Shown: in pieces, positions 8,613 to 17,559 of the stretch
How the letters are laid out: every line of letters starts with the position of its first letter
Numbering within the stretch: position 1 is the first letter of the stretch
NCBI RefSeq assembly: GCF_001458115.1
Contig: NZ_CZRP01000013.1
Coordinates: 1,054,001 to 1,118,000, forward strand
Length of the DNA: 64,000 nucleotides
From: Gracilibacillus massiliensis
Lineage (GTDB): Bacteria; Bacillota; Bacilli; Bacillales; Amphibacillaceae
Direction of reading: 5' to 3'
Program-made: the position numbers and the translations under genes
Notes under the pieces: model-generated
Told to the model about the DNA's origin: nothing
The model's input: only the letters and a program-made list of their open reading frames with translations
The model's database searches: none

Positions 8613-8975
8613 TTAACCCCAGGCACTCATACCACCTTTAACGTTTGTAACATTGGTGAATCCTTGTTTTTTTAGAATCTTTGCTGCTTTTTGACTTCGC
8701 ATCCCACTTTGACAAATGACCACTACCTCTTTATCTGTTGCAAGTTCGTCTGTGGCACTTTTCGCAATTGTATGAAGTGGGATATTTTTAAAGCCTTTTA
8801 TCTTATTCCTTTGAAATTCAGCTGGAGTTCTGACGTCCACAAATTGCTTATTTTTATCCTTTAGTTCTTTTTTTAGTTCAGCTGTTGAGATATTTTTGAT
8901 CCCTTTAACTGGCAAAAAACGTTTTACGATCAAGAATATTACTAAAGCATATAAAATATATTTAACGTATTCCAT
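8613..8975 (-). CDS. Membrane-anchored rhodanese
   Basis: 120-residue protein with one N-terminal membrane helix (YVKYILYALVIFLIVKRF) followed by a rhodanese domain with FVDVRTPAEFQRNKIKGFKN and the active-site loop CQSGMRS. The ATG at 8975 is chosen because GGGGGA sits seven bases upstream. An in-frame TTG at 8990 overlaps that ribosome site and is unlikely to be used. YqhL-like proteins share this layout. It probably handles persulfide sulfur at the inner membrane face, next to DsrE and the second rhodanese. Confidence 0.9.
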   Translation of the reverse strand: MEYVKYILYALVIFLIVKRFLPVKGIKNISTAELKKELKDKNKQFVDVRTPAEFQRNKIKGFKNIPLHTIAKSATDELATDKEVVVICQSGMRSQKAAKILKKQGFTNVTNVKGGMSAWG

Positions 8976-9003
8976 TCTAACGTCCCCCAACTAATCGTTA
9001 TTA

Positions 9004-9483
9004 TTAGATAAATAAGTTGACATTTCCATCTTCTGCATCACCAAGATAGGCTGCAACACCTGCATAATCGATATCATTTAATAGTTCTTCTTTTTGTAAA
9101 CCTAATAAATCCATCGTCATTGTACAAGCTACAAGCTTTACATCTTGTTCTTGTGCCATTTCAATTAAATTAGGTAATGGAATAGCATTATGCTTTTTCA
9201 TAACATCTTTGATCATTTTCGGTCCAAATCCTGCATAATTCATTTTCGATAAGCCCATTTTGTTTGCGCCTCTTGGCATCATTTTTCCAAACATTTTTTC
9301 CATAAAACCTTTTTTTACCTGGATATTTTCGTCTTTTCTTAACGCATTTAATCCCCAAAACGTATGGAAAATCGTTACTTCATGATCATAAGCAGCCGCA
9401 CCATTTGCAATTATATATGCTGCCATTGCCTTATCGTAATCACCACTAAATAATACTATTGTTGTTTTTTTCTTTTCTGACAT
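9004..9483 (-). CDS. DsrE/DsrF/DrsH-like sulfur carrier protein
   Basis: 159 residues, starting MSEKKKTTIVLFSGDYDKAM at the ATG behind AGGAGG; an upstream in-frame start is disfavoured because it precedes that site. The fold matches the DsrE-like family with DYDKAMAAYIIANGAAAYDH and the conserved Cys in LVACTMTMDLLGL. Proteins of this type (YrkE, CstA-linked DsrE) accept and pass persulfide sulfur. A CsoR/CstR-like operator (9505-9522) lies immediately upstream, with another at 9601-9622, suggesting its own promoter separate from the reductase gene. Confidence 0.9.
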   Translation of the reverse strand: MSEKKKTTIVLFSGDYDKAMAAYIIANGAAAYDHEVTIFHTFWGLNALRKDENIQVKKGFMEKMFGKMMPRGANKMGLSKMNYAGFGPKMIKDVMKKHNAIPLPNLIEMAQEQDVKLVACTMTMDLLGLQKEELLNDIDYAGVAAYLGDAEDGNVNLFI

Positions 9484-9504
9484 GTTTATCCTCCTATGAT
9501 TTAA

Positions 9505-9522
9505 ATTACCCACAAGGGTATT
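9505..9522. promoter_or_regulatory. CsoR/CstR-type operator, copy 2
   Basis: AATTACCC-ACAA-GGGTATT is a dyad of the G/C-tract type bound by CsoR-superfamily repressors, just upstream of the DsrE gene. Confidence 0.65.
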
Positions 9523-9600
9523 ATTTTAAACAAAATAAAAAGCGGGTTTCTACCCTCTTCTTTCAAATGAATGATACTATCCATCTGACACATACTCCAT

Positions 9601-9622
9601 AATATACCCCAACAGGTATATT
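9601..9622. promoter_or_regulatory. CsoR/CstR-type operator, copy 3
   Basis: AATATACC-CCAACA-GGTATATT has perfect 8-bp outer arms with a C/G tract inside, 120 bp upstream of the DsrE start and next to the terminator of the preceding gene. Confidence 0.6.
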
Positions 9623-9641
9623 GTCAACCATAAATTATAAA

Positions 9642-9677
9642 AAACAAGCCCCCTTCAGGAAAAAGGGAGACTTGTTT
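9642..9677 (-). terminator. Terminator of the CoA-disulfide reductase gene
   Basis: AAACAAG (9642-9648) pairs with CTTGTTT (9671-9677), with CCCCTT/AAGGG extending the stem. A T-rich tract follows on the minus strand. Confidence 0.75.
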
Positions 9678-9691
9678 ACCTATGGAAATCA

Positions 9692-11338
9692 TTATGATTG
9701 AAAAACTGCGGCATATGTTTTCCAGCCACCGTCCAGATTTTTTACTTTATAACCATTGGCAGTTAGAATTCGAGTTGCTAGATAGCCACGTAAACCAACT
9801 TGACATGATACATACACGTTTTTTTCTTTTGAAATATCATCCAACCGTTCTCGAATATCTGCTAATGGTATATTTATGGATCCTTTAATGAATCCCGCTT
9901 CTCTTTCGATCGGATCACGTACATCGATTAGTAATCCGCCCTCTTCTACAATTGAATCAATTTCATCCCACTGAACGGATTCTATTCCTTCATCAATCAT
10001 ATTAGAAGCTACATACCCAACCATGTTAACTGGATCTTTCGCAGATGAAAATGGTGGCGCATAAGAAAGCTCTACTTCCGTTAGATCATGTACTGTCAAA
10101 TCACCTTTAATTGCAGTTGCAATGACGTCAATACGTTTATCCACGCCATCCGTACCGACTGCTTGCGCACCAAAAATTTTACCTGTTTGTTCGTCAAAGA
10201 TTAGCTTTAAGGCAATTGGTGCTGCCCCTGGATAATACCCTGCATGGGAGGCAGGATGTATGTGAGCAACTTTGTATGGAATTCCTTTTTGCTTTAACAC
10301 CTTTTCATTATTTCCTGTGGTTGCCACCGTTAAATCAAACACTTTCGCAATACCAGTGCCTAATGTTCCTTTATAAACCTCATTCTTTCCGTAAACGTTA
10401 TTGGCAACGATTCTTCCCTGACGATTTGCAGGTCCAGCTAAAGGAATCATGGCAGGTTGACTATTAATATAGTCAGTTACTTCAACAGCATCTCCTAAAG
10501 CAAAGATGGCTGGATCACTTGTTTGCAACTTTTCATTTACCTTTATTCCGCCGCGTTCCCCGACTTCCAAACCTGCATCAACTGCTAGAGTATTTTCAGG
10601 TTTTACACCAATTGATAGAATGGTCATGTCTGTCTCAATTACATTGCCACTAGTCAATACTATTTTCTCTCCATTGTCTGTAAAGGCCTTAACACCGTCT
10701 TCAAGAATTAAGTTTACACCTTTCTCTCTAAGATGACGATGTACAATTGCAGCCATTTCAAAGTCTAATGGTGCCATCACTTGTTTTGCCATTTCTACTA
10801 GTGTAACGTTCACTCCACGATCTGCTAAATTCTCAGCCATTTCTAAACCAATGAATCCACCACCAATAACAACAGCTTCTTTCGGACTTCTATTATCCAC
10901 ATAGTCTTTAATTTTGTCTGTATCTGGAATATTTCTTAGTGTAAAAATATTGTCCGCTTCTTTTATTCCTGGAATTGGTGGGAAAATTGGTTTCGCACCA
11001 GGTGATAAAATAAGCGTATCATAATTTTCCTGATAGGTTTCACCAGTGTTTAAGTTTGTCACTTCCACCTTTTTATTAACACGGTCTAACTTGGTAACTT
11101 CCGTCAAATTTCGAATATCTAAATTGAATTTCTTACTCATACCTTCGACCGTTTGAACAAATAGTTTGTTACGATCTGTTATTGTTTCACCTATATAATA
11201 TGGAAGACCACAGTTCGCAAATGATACGTGTTCTCCTCTTTCAAATAAAATAATTTGCGATTTCTCATCTAACCTTCTAAGTCTTGCTGCTGCAGTTGCA
11301 CCACCGGCAACACCACCGATAATAATAATTTTTTTCAT
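9692..11338 (-). CDS. CoA-disulfide reductase with C-terminal rhodanese (CoADR-RHD)
   Basis: About 548 residues. An N-terminal pyridine-nucleotide disulfide oxidoreductase has an FAD site IIIIGGVAGGATAAARLRR, the single active Cys in SFANCGLPYYIG, and NADH site VVIGGGFIGLEMAENL. A rhodanese domain occupies the last ~100 residues with LIDVRDPIEREAGFIKGSIN and active-site loop CQVGLRG. Such fusions reduce CoA persulfide or polysulfide with NAD(P)H and release sulfide. The ATG at 11338 is preferred since GGAGG lies eight bases upstream; an ATG five codons earlier overlaps that site. A CsoR-like dyad lies just upstream. It belongs to the reactive-sulfur locus. Confidence 0.93.
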   Translation of the reverse strand: MKKIIIIGGVAGGATAAARLRRLDEKSQIILFERGEHVSFANCGLPYYIGETITDRNKLFVQTVEGMSKKFNLDIRNLTEVTKLDRVNKKVEVTNLNTGETYQENYDTLILSPGAKPIFPPIPGIKEADNIFTLRNIPDTDKIKDYVDNRSPKEAVVIGGGFIGLEMAENLADRGVNVTLVEMAKQVMAPLDFEMAAIVHRHLREKGVNLILEDGVKAFTDNGEKIVLTSGNVIETDMTILSIGVKPENTLAVDAGLEVGERGGIKVNEKLQTSDPAIFALGDAVEVTDYINSQPAMIPLAGPANRQGRIVANNVYGKNEVYKGTLGTGIAKVFDLTVATTGNNEKVLKQKGIPYKVAHIHPASHAGYYPGAAPIALKLIFDEQTGKIFGAQAVGTDGVDKRIDVIATAIKGDLTVHDLTEVELSYAPPFSSAKDPVNMVGYVASNMIDEGIESVQWDEIDSIVEEGGLLIDVRDPIEREAGFIKGSINIPLADIRERLDDISKEKNVYVSCQVGLRGYLATRILTANGYKVKNLDGGWKTYAAVFQS

Positions 11339-11360
11339 CAGTATAACCTCCATTTATTGA

Positions 11361-11389
11361 TATACCCTAAGGGGTATAATGAGATTATA
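11361..11389 (-). promoter_or_regulatory. Promoter -10 and CsoR/CstR-type operator, copy 1
   Basis: TATACCC-TAAG-GGGTATA (11361-11378) is a perfect 7-4-7 dyad directly downstream of a minus-strand TATAAT (11389-11384). A repressor bound here would block initiation. No convincing -35 is seen. Confidence 0.7.
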
Positions 11390-11446
11390 GCACCATTCCT
11401 TAGAAATTGGTATGATTAAGATCACACTTTTTAAATTATTTTTCTA

Positions 11447-12529
11447 CTAACGAGACAGCATAAATTGTTTTTGCTCCAATTCTTCCCCATTCACATAAAT
11501 AATCAATTTATGCTGACCACTATAATGCTTTCGAGTAGATAGATTAGCAAAGCTTTGCTTACTTTTTAAAAGGTGACTGCCGTTAGCATAATGCTTGTCC
11601 GATAAATGAAATTTTTTACGAATCACTTTGCCATTTGCTTTTTGGTAATCAATCGCATATTCGACACGCAATAGCTGAGAATCTGGTGAATGATTCTCTA
11701 AATTGAAAGAAAAATGAAGCGTATCTCCAGTTGTTAACGTATCTCGGCTAAGTTCTAAAGAACGAACAGTGATAGAGGTCGGTTGTTGATAGCCGAATAA
11801 TCGTAAAACGTCCTTATTCCCCTTTTTGAGAAGGGTTCTGCTTGCATGTCGTAAAATCCAGTCTGTTATTGAATGTTTCGCTTTTTTCTGTTGAAGCCAT
11901 TCGATGATAATGCCAGGGTGATCTTTTGAAATATCATTGAGATTGTTTGCCACGCTTTTCTGAACATAGCGTGAAGGGTCTTCTTTGAGCTGCTCCAATA
12001 TCGGAAGTATCGCTGATGGGTCTTTTTGAAATTCCTTTAAAGGTTGCGCCCAAGGAAGCTTCGGTCTACAGCCTTCACTTGCCAACCTGCGCACATGCTC
12101 ATTTTCATGCAGTGACCATTGATACATTTGCTTCATCATTTTGTCTGTATCTTTCATGATAAAAGGACGAACAGCAAATTCTGAGCTACTGTACTTTGTG
12201 AAAATTTCCAATGCTCGCATCGATATCTCCCAATTATCTTGTCCAAATCGTTCGACAAAATCAGGAAAAAATAAATATGGAAACCCACTACAGCTTGGCG
12301 CCACTTCTTCTAGAATCAAAATCGCCTCTTCATATTTATCTGGTAATAGCTTCCCTAAAGTTTCTGTGATATGTCTGATTCGTTGTTTTAATTCGAGCTG
12401 ATCCCAGTCTTTTGAGTAGATAAGATCTACAAAACGCTCATTATTAAAGGCTGGATATGCTTGTTGTATTTTTAACGATAGATCTTCAAAAAATGCTAGA
12501 TTATACATTTCTTTTAATGGTGTTGCCAC
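11447..12529 (-). CDS. DNA alkylation repair protein, AlkC-like (HEAT-like repeats)
   Basis: About 360 residues resembling the AlkC branch of the AlkC/AlkD-type HEAT-repeat DNA glycosylases that remove N3- and N7-alkylpurines. The family start (v)ATPLKEMYN, the central EHVRRLASEGCRPKLPWA helix pair and RYVQKSVANNLNDISKDHP repeat are visible. A C-terminal region after residue 265 looks like a beta-rich, Ig-like extension (SLELSRDTLTTGDTLHFSF). GTG at 12529 with AGGGTG upstream fits the family start better than earlier TTG/ATG codons that lack a ribosome site. It is a single gene, divergent from the YibE/F pair. Confidence 0.8.
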   Translation of the reverse strand: MATPLKEMYNLAFFEDLSLKIQQAYPAFNNERFVDLIYSKDWDQLELKQRIRHITETLGKLLPDKYEEAILILEEVAPSCSGFPYLFFPDFVERFGQDNWEISMRALEIFTKYSSSEFAVRPFIMKDTDKMMKQMYQWSLHENEHVRRLASEGCRPKLPWAQPLKEFQKDPSAILPILEQLKEDPSRYVQKSVANNLNDISKDHPGIIIEWLQQKKAKHSITDWILRHASRTLLKKGNKDVLRLFGYQQPTSITVRSLELSRDTLTTGDTLHFSFNLENHSPDSQLLRVEYAIDYQKANGKVIRKKFHLSDKHYANGSHLLKSKQSFANLSTRKHYSGQHKLIIYVNGEELEQKQFMLSR

Positions 12530-12632
12530 ATTTTTCACCCTTTCGACTAGCATACATTCGTTTTTTCTACTATCATGATACCATGAATAGCACAATAATT
12601 GCGTCGCTTAATACGCCACGGAGTGATCTGAA

Positions 12633-13751
12633 TTGAAGAAATGGAAAGAAAAAATAACCAAAAAACATATTATCTATTCGCTTTTACTATTAATCTGCTT
12701 TACAGCATCACTCGTTTTTGTCCAGAATAATCACAGTTTCTATGATCGCCCCATTGCTAAAGTAGTAGAGACTACAGAGCTAGAACGAACAGAAACGATC
12801 GATCAACACGACAATAGCGATACAGAAGTAACACAAGAGATAAAGGCAGAAATATTAAATGGTGAATACAAAGGAACTTTATTGACAATTAACAATCGCT
12901 ACACAAAGTCTCAAGCAATCGACCACCACTTTGAAGCTGGTGACGAGTTTTTTGTTTCTGTCGACTCAGAAAATCAGACAGGCGAAATACTGGAAGTAAA
13001 AAGAGATATTTACGTGATTTTCGTTTTATGGATCTTTCTATTGATCTTAATTGCTGTTGGCAAAAAGCAAGGGGTACTATCCTTTGTCAGTTTAGCAGTC
13101 AATGCACTTATACTATCGCTTGCCTTAGATATTTACATTCACAACTCGGATATCAGCTTGTTATGGATCTCAGGGATAAGCGTTGTTCTTTTTACGATAC
13201 TATCCCTTTTGTTAGTAAATGGAAGAAATCAGAAAACATATGCTGCCATAATCGCGACAATAGTAGGGACTTTAAGTTCGCTGGTAATTGCTTACTTTGT
13301 ATTAAACATAACAGGTGAACAGGGATTGCGTTACGAAGAAATGTCAATTAGTACTCGTAACCCTCAGCTTATATTTATGGCTGGGTTATTAATAGGTGCA
13401 TTAGGTGCGGTAATGGATGTTGCGATCACGATGTCCTCCTCTTTGTTTGAATTATATGAAAAAAACAAGCAAATCTCAGTAAAAAAGTTGAGGCAATCAG
13501 GTTTGGAGATTGGTAAAGATATTATGGGGACGATGACAAATATCATTTTTTTCGCATATGTCAGTGGTTCTATTCCGATGATGCTTTTATATTTAAAGAA
13601 TGACACACCTTTAGGCTTTACCTTAACAGTTAATCTTTCCATTGAATTGGCCCGAGCCCTAGCAGGTGGAATTGGTATCGTCTTAACCATCCCAATTGCG
13701 ATCTACATCACGTTACTTTTTATCAAGAGAGACGCTAAAAACTATAAATGA
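12633..13751 (+). CDS. YibE/F-family membrane protein (first of pair)
   Basis: 372 residues starting at TTG behind GGAGTG. It has one N-terminal membrane anchor, an extracytoplasmic domain (residues about 35-125) and then about eight helices with conserved stretches LIGALGAVMDVAITMSSSLFE and IGKDIMGTMTNIIFFAYVSG, the hallmark of the YibE/F family (PF07907). No substrate is established; a transport role is presumed. It is followed 32 bp later by a second family member lacking the outer domain, so the two probably form a heteromeric complex. Confidence 0.88.
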   Translation: MKKWKEKITKKHIIYSLLLLICFTASLVFVQNNHSFYDRPIAKVVETTELERTETIDQHDNSDTEVTQEIKAEILNGEYKGTLLTINNRYTKSQAIDHHFEAGDEFFVSVDSENQTGEILEVKRDIYVIFVLWIFLLILIAVGKKQGVLSFVSLAVNALILSLALDIYIHNSDISLLWISGISVVLFTILSLLLVNGRNQKTYAAIIATIVGTLSSLVIAYFVLNITGEQGLRYEEMSISTRNPQLIFMAGLLIGALGAVMDVAITMSSSLFELYEKNKQISVKKLRQSGLEIGKDIMGTMTNIIFFAYVSGSIPMMLLYLKNDTPLGFTLTVNLSIELARALAGGIGIVLTIPIAIYITLLFIKRDAKNYK

Positions 13752-13783
13752 TTTCGTTGGATTAAAAGAAAGAGGGTATTGAC

Positions 13784-14575
13784 ATGAATGCATTAATTTT
13801 ATTATCACTGATCTTATTTATTCTGATGACACTTATCGGCGGAAAAAAAGGGGTAAAAACATTTATAGCTCTATTTCTCAACTTCGGCGTATTATTAGTG
13901 ACGATATTAATAATGAATGATCCGAACGCAAGTCCAGTGCTACTCTCGTTAATAGCCAGTATCGTTATCAGTATGATTACGCTCTTTTTTATCCATGAGG
14001 TTAACCGTAAAATGGTGATGGCTTTCTTTTCTACGATTGCCACCACCATCTTATTACTGTTATTCATTGTTGTCATTACAGATCGTTCGATGATCCAAGG
14101 ATTTGGTCCAGAAGAAGCAGATGGTTTGTATCTTTTTTCACTTGCGATTGGACTTGATTTTGTCGAAATTACAATATCCGTTATTATTATGAGTACAATT
14201 GGCGCAATTTTAGATACTGCTATTGCAATTAGTTCACCCATGCAAGAAATTCACCAGCAAAATCCAATGATTAGCAGAAAGGATCTCTTCAAATCTGGCA
14301 TGTCGATTGGGCGAGATATTTTAGGGACAAGTACCAACACGCTGTTTTTCGCCTTTTTCGGTGGTTATTTGGGATTATTAATTTGGTTAAAGGATTTCGA
14401 TTATAGTCTTGGAGAAATGGTGAATGCTAAAGTGTTTAGTGATGAATTAATTGCGATCTTAATGGCCAATACAGGAATCGCATTAGTAATCCCAATCACC
14501 GCCGCAATGAGTGCGTATTTTTATCACAGCGATAAACAACCAAAAGAGACTAAAACAAAAGAATTTCGTAATTAG
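13784..14575 (+). CDS. YibE/F-family membrane protein (second of pair)
   Basis: 263 residues, seven or eight membrane helices, no outer domain. It shares STIGAILDTAIAISSPMQEI and IGRDILGTSTNTLFFAFFGG with the preceding protein at equivalent places, showing an ancient duplication. AGAGGG precedes the ATG. The two genes form a bicistronic operon ending at the composite repeat. Function unknown. Confidence 0.88.
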   Translation: MNALILLSLILFILMTLIGGKKGVKTFIALFLNFGVLLVTILIMNDPNASPVLLSLIASIVISMITLFFIHEVNRKMVMAFFSTIATTILLLLFIVVITDRSMIQGFGPEEADGLYLFSLAIGLDFVEITISVIIMSTIGAILDTAIAISSPMQEIHQQNPMISRKDLFKSGMSIGRDILGTSTNTLFFAFFGGYLGLLIWLKDFDYSLGEMVNAKVFSDELIAILMANTGIALVIPITAAMSAYFYHSDKQPKETKTKEFRN

Positions 14576-14621
14576 AAAAATCCAAAGTGGTAATTTTGAA
14601 ATATAATATTTACTAAATATC

Positions 14622-14980
14622 CGCTCCGGCTGCCCACTTCCCTTTCCGTGGTTTTTTCCCTTCAGCTAACTTTTCCAAGCAAAGATCGCTTGAAAAAGTG
14701 GATCTTCAGGTAAAAATTCCCACAGGAGTGAAAGTGGGCGGCCTGCGCTATAAATAGATTCTACAACGGTTGGGAAAGTTATCATTCTGATCTGTCTATA
14801 TGAATTTAATTGAAATAATGAGTTAAAAGTCGTTATTTTAAGTCTCGCAACTATTGTAGAACTTCACCTAGCGCAGGCGTCCACTTCGACTCCTGGGGGA
14901 TCAGCGCGATCTGAAGATCCACTTTGTAAAGTGGTCTTCTTTATAAAGTTAGCTGAAGACGCGCCCCCGGAAAGCGAAGG
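14622..14980. repeat. Composite palindromic repeat 1 (interrupted)
   Basis: Two roughly 120-bp imperfect palindromes lie in opposite orientation, 14622-14748 and 14871-14980 (continuing at 15830-15850). Each holds the core AGCTAACTTT paired near AAAGTGGATCTTC (or its complement). Between them, GCCTGCGCTA and TAGCGCAGGC, and TCTACAA and TTGTAGA, form an outer inverted repeat. The same plan recurs at 35318-35740 and 40445-40830. No coding potential. The right palindrome is split by the probable group II intron. Confidence 0.8.
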
Positions 14981-15829
14981 TCGGGTAGATGGCAGGCGCG
15001 CGCATTCAATAAAACCACGTTTCCTGCAGCCCCCATACGATCCCGGACGGTCGGATTTCCCGAGTCCGGTTCTGACACTGGGTTTCTATCGCTATATAAG
15101 CCTTCCTTATGTATCCCAGGTTTAAATGCTGACACGCATGTTCACCCATTGATACATAAGTTTACTTATATGCTAGTCTTATGCCAATCATTCAACAGAC
15201 TCTGTGTTCTGTTTATTCTTTGACACGGACGCCCAGTCGCCCAGAGGTCCTTCGCTCTACTCTGGTGTTACCTTTGTAGAAGCTTCATTCCATAAGCTTA
15301 GAAAGGCATTACCCTTTCCTCTTCGCTACTACGACCTCATGCGTCCATCCTAAATCCTCCTAACCATTTTCGCTTGTCACTTATATGGTTGGTCTTTGCT
15401 GGTTGTTGTCATCCCAGCTGGAAGTAGGACTTTCCCGTCGTTATCTCTGAAAATCTTTCTCTAGATGCCAGAACCCCTACTCCGGCTGCTTCTATGGTGC
15501 TCTTGACCGTTACTTCCCATAGAACATCGGCCTTCCCCATTGCCCAACCAGGTCGGCGCATCACAGACATCCCTTCAACAGCTTCTGAAGGGCGCTCGAT
15601 TTCGGAGCTGCAGTATTCGTTAAAGCCTTCTAGCCTCTAGATTTGCTCGCCACTCTAGCTGTTCCGACCCATACTCTCTCTGCGTAAAGTTGAGCCGCAG
15701 TGACTTTTACTTCCAAGCAGAACGTGACTCGTTACCTCACCACGCATTGGATATACTAGTCATCCGAACCGGTCAATTGATGACAGGAGACTTTCACTCC
15801 ATTAGATTCTCAGCCTTGACGGCTACTCC
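14980..15829 (-). ncRNA. Probable ORF-less group II intron
   Basis: About 850 bp, more GC-rich than its surroundings, interrupting a palindromic repeat whose intact copies read straight through this point. On the minus strand it starts near 15829, with GGAGTGAAAGTCTCC about 30 nt in, a hallmark of bacterial group II 5' domains. A 34-nt domain-V-like hairpin is at 15072-15039 (CGGAC/GTCCG stem, GAAA loop, 2-nt bulge), then a domain-VI-like stem and the 3' end CTACCCGAC with an A seven bases from the end. The triad reads AAC rather than AGC, and the 5' end is not GTGYG, so it may be degenerate. A short frame MTTTSKDQPYK may be a remnant of the deleted reverse-transcriptase ORF. Confidence 0.6.
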
Positions 15830-15935
15830 TGGGCAAGCCGAAGCGGTTGCTAAGTATTATTATTATCTCAAAATTACTACAACGCAAAAAATTCACTGCG
15901 TAGTTTCCTGTTATTTCCTATCAATGTGTTTGATG

Positions 15936-16466
15936 TTATTGTAATTTATTATATTCTAGCATCATTTGTTCATAATTGAGTGGGCCGTATGTGTAAAATT
16001 TAATGACTCCGTTTTTATCAATAATATACGAAGTTGGAATAGGTCTGATTTGATAGAGGTCAGAGACTTTATTTTCTCGATCCATCGGTATTGTGAAGTC
16101 AAGACCGAATTCTTCCTTAAAGGCGGGAACATCCTCTTCACTTGCTTCTGTAGTAGTAAGATTAATCGCTAAAATAGTGATATCTGTATCTTCGTGAAAT
16201 TGTTGCATATCTGGCATTTCCGCCCGGCACGGTGGACACCAGGTCGCCCAAAAGTTAAGCATTACCGGTTTACCACGAAAATCAGCTAGCGATACCGTTT
16301 CTCCGGCTAGCGTTTGCAATTCAAAATTTGGTGCTACATTGCCTATATCCAGACCTACTTCTGCATTCTCTGCTGCTTCTTCTGAATCTTGATCTTCTAT
16401 CAAAAAATCGATAACAGCATATGCCATCATGGCTATTAACAAGATTACGATGATCCATTTTTTCAC
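15936..16466 (-). CDS. TlpA/ResA-like membrane-anchored thioredoxin (intact copy)
   Basis: 176 residues: N-terminal membrane anchor ([19 protein letters not shown]), acidic linker, then a thioredoxin-like domain with [20 protein letters not shown], active site WCPPC (in [17 protein letters not shown]) and the cis-Pro loop [11 protein letters not shown]. It would reduce disulfides on the outer face of the membrane. GTG at 16466 has GGAGG nine bases upstream and overlaps the stop of the preceding gene (GTGA). It is nearly colinear with the frameshifted copy at 5870-6450 and could compensate for it. Confidence 0.92.
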   Translation of the reverse strand: MKKWIIVILLIAMMAYAVIDFLIEDQDSEEAAENAEVGLDIGNVAPNFELQTLAGETVSLADFRGKPVMLNFWATWCPPCRAEMPDMQQFHEDTDITILAINLTTTEASEEDVPAFKEEFGLDFTIPMDRENKVSDLYQIRPIPTSYIIDKNGVIKFYTYGPLNYEQMMLEYNKLQ

Positions 16467-17113
16467 AATCGTCGACCTCCGTTACGATAGTATAGAACGA
16501 TTTGCAGTACGCCAAGCAGAACAATCAGTAGGTAAAAGATAAGGTCTGGCGCAAATTGAAAAACATGAGCATCAATGAAGATTTGCAATATCCCCCAACC
16601 TACTAACATCGTATTCGCTAACACTGCAGTAGCTTTCTTACCACTGAACGCAATTAGGTAACTAAGAAGAATCAATAACCCCACTAAATATTGCCAATTT
16701 GTCTGAAAGAAAATTTGCTCCATAAAGCTGTTTAGAAAGCTAGCTAACAGAAATATCGTGGTAAATACATATAAATGGTCTTGATAACTTGCAAATGTAC
16801 GTATCCATTTCCACCATGTATATCCAATCGTTAGAATGAGAGCAAGATACAATGCCAACGTATTACTGGGGTACGTTAAGATTGCCATCGGATCTTTCAC
16901 AAACACGTCAATGTTCCATAAAATCTTTCCTATCCATAGAGAAATAATAAGTGTAAGGAAGATATTTGAGACAGTGTCTAACAGTTGTTTTGTTCGTTGT
17001 TTCTCGAAAGGTGAGAGAAAATAGAATAGAATAAACCCGATCACAAAGCTTGCGATAGTGATGATGAGCTCTGTTTTAATTACGAGTGATCCGAGCATAA
17101 AGGCTTGTGGCAT
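16463..17113 (-). CDS. Polytopic membrane protein of unknown function
   Basis: 216 residues with about seven hydrophobic segments and few charged residues. No family is recognised with confidence. The opening MLGSLVIKTELIITIASFVI loosely recalls prolipoprotein diacylglyceryl transferase N-termini, but the catalytic arginine/histidine motifs of that enzyme are not visible. It overlaps the tlpA-like gene by 4 bp, so the two are translationally coupled; a role in membrane thiol-redox traffic, perhaps replacing CcdA as electron donor, is only a guess. It has no CcdA-type cysteine pair. GGAGGG precedes the ATG. Confidence 0.8.
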   Translation of the reverse strand: MPQAFMLGSLVIKTELIITIASFVIGFILFYFLSPFEKQRTKQLLDTVSNIFLTLIISLWIGKILWNIDVFVKDPMAILTYPSNTLALYLALILTIGYTWWKWIRTFASYQDHLYVFTTIFLLASFLNSFMEQIFFQTNWQYLVGLLILLSYLIAFSGKKATAVLANTMLVGWGILQIFIDAHVFQFAPDLIFYLLIVLLGVLQIVLYYRNGGRRL

Positions 17114-17194
17114 GTCATCCCTCCTTCTATCATTATATATTACTCTTCGTCCATGTTAATGAACAAATCTTGAACATTTTGATTATATGTAAGC

Positions 17195-17241
17195 AAAATC
17201 CAAACGGTATCGAAATTTGTTCGATTTACCGTTTGGATTTT
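17195..17241. terminator. Long bidirectional terminator hairpin (AAAATCCAAACG family)
   Basis: AAAATCCAAACGGTATCGAA (17195-17214) pairs with the TTCGAT..ACCGTTTGGATTTT arm ending at 17241. The same sequence family occurs at 35205-35250, so this is a repeated terminator type in this genome. Confidence 0.8.
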
Positions 17242-17290
17242 ACTAATTTCATGATATTTCTGTTCTTGCGTCTTACAGTATTATCACATG

Positions 17291-17518
17291 TTATCCTTTT
17301 TGCACCCAAAATTTCAGTACGCCATCTTCTTCTGAATCTTGCAATAATTCATGACCACCTGATTTTGCCCATGCTGTTAAGTCACTTTTCGCACCTTTAT
17401 CCGTAGCATGGATTTCCAAAATCTCTCCTGAGTCGATTGTTTCCATTTCTTTTTTTGTTTTTACGATTGGCATTGGACATGCTAATCCTTTTGCATCTAA
17501 TACTTTTTTTACGTTCAT
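17291..17518 (-). CDS. TusA-family sulfur carrier
   Basis: 75 residues. The family motif is complete: LDAKGLACPMPIVKTKK with the persulfide-carrying Cys14, and a C-terminal beta strand VLKFWVQKG. It relays sulfane sulfur in the cytoplasm. It is the last gene of a minus-strand cluster (TusA-rhodanese fusion, DsrE, MBL-rhodanese, TusA) that resembles B. subtilis yrkF-yrkE-yrkH-yrkI. Confidence 0.94.
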   Translation of the reverse strand: MNVKKVLDAKGLACPMPIVKTKKEMETIDSGEILEIHATDKGAKSDLTAWAKSGGHELLQDSEEDGVLKFWVQKG

Positions 17519-17559
17519 TATACGATCTCCCCTTTAAATATATTAATTAATTGATTGAT

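Noticed and set aside
14931-15135. 64-codon frames on both strands at the left end of the group II intron
   Set aside because: They cross the repeat-intron boundary and cover the domain V/VI-like structures; GC-rich structured RNA explains the open frames.
15690-15944. 84-codon plus-strand frame
   Set aside because: Antisense to the intron 5' domain, crosses the intron boundary, no ribosome site.
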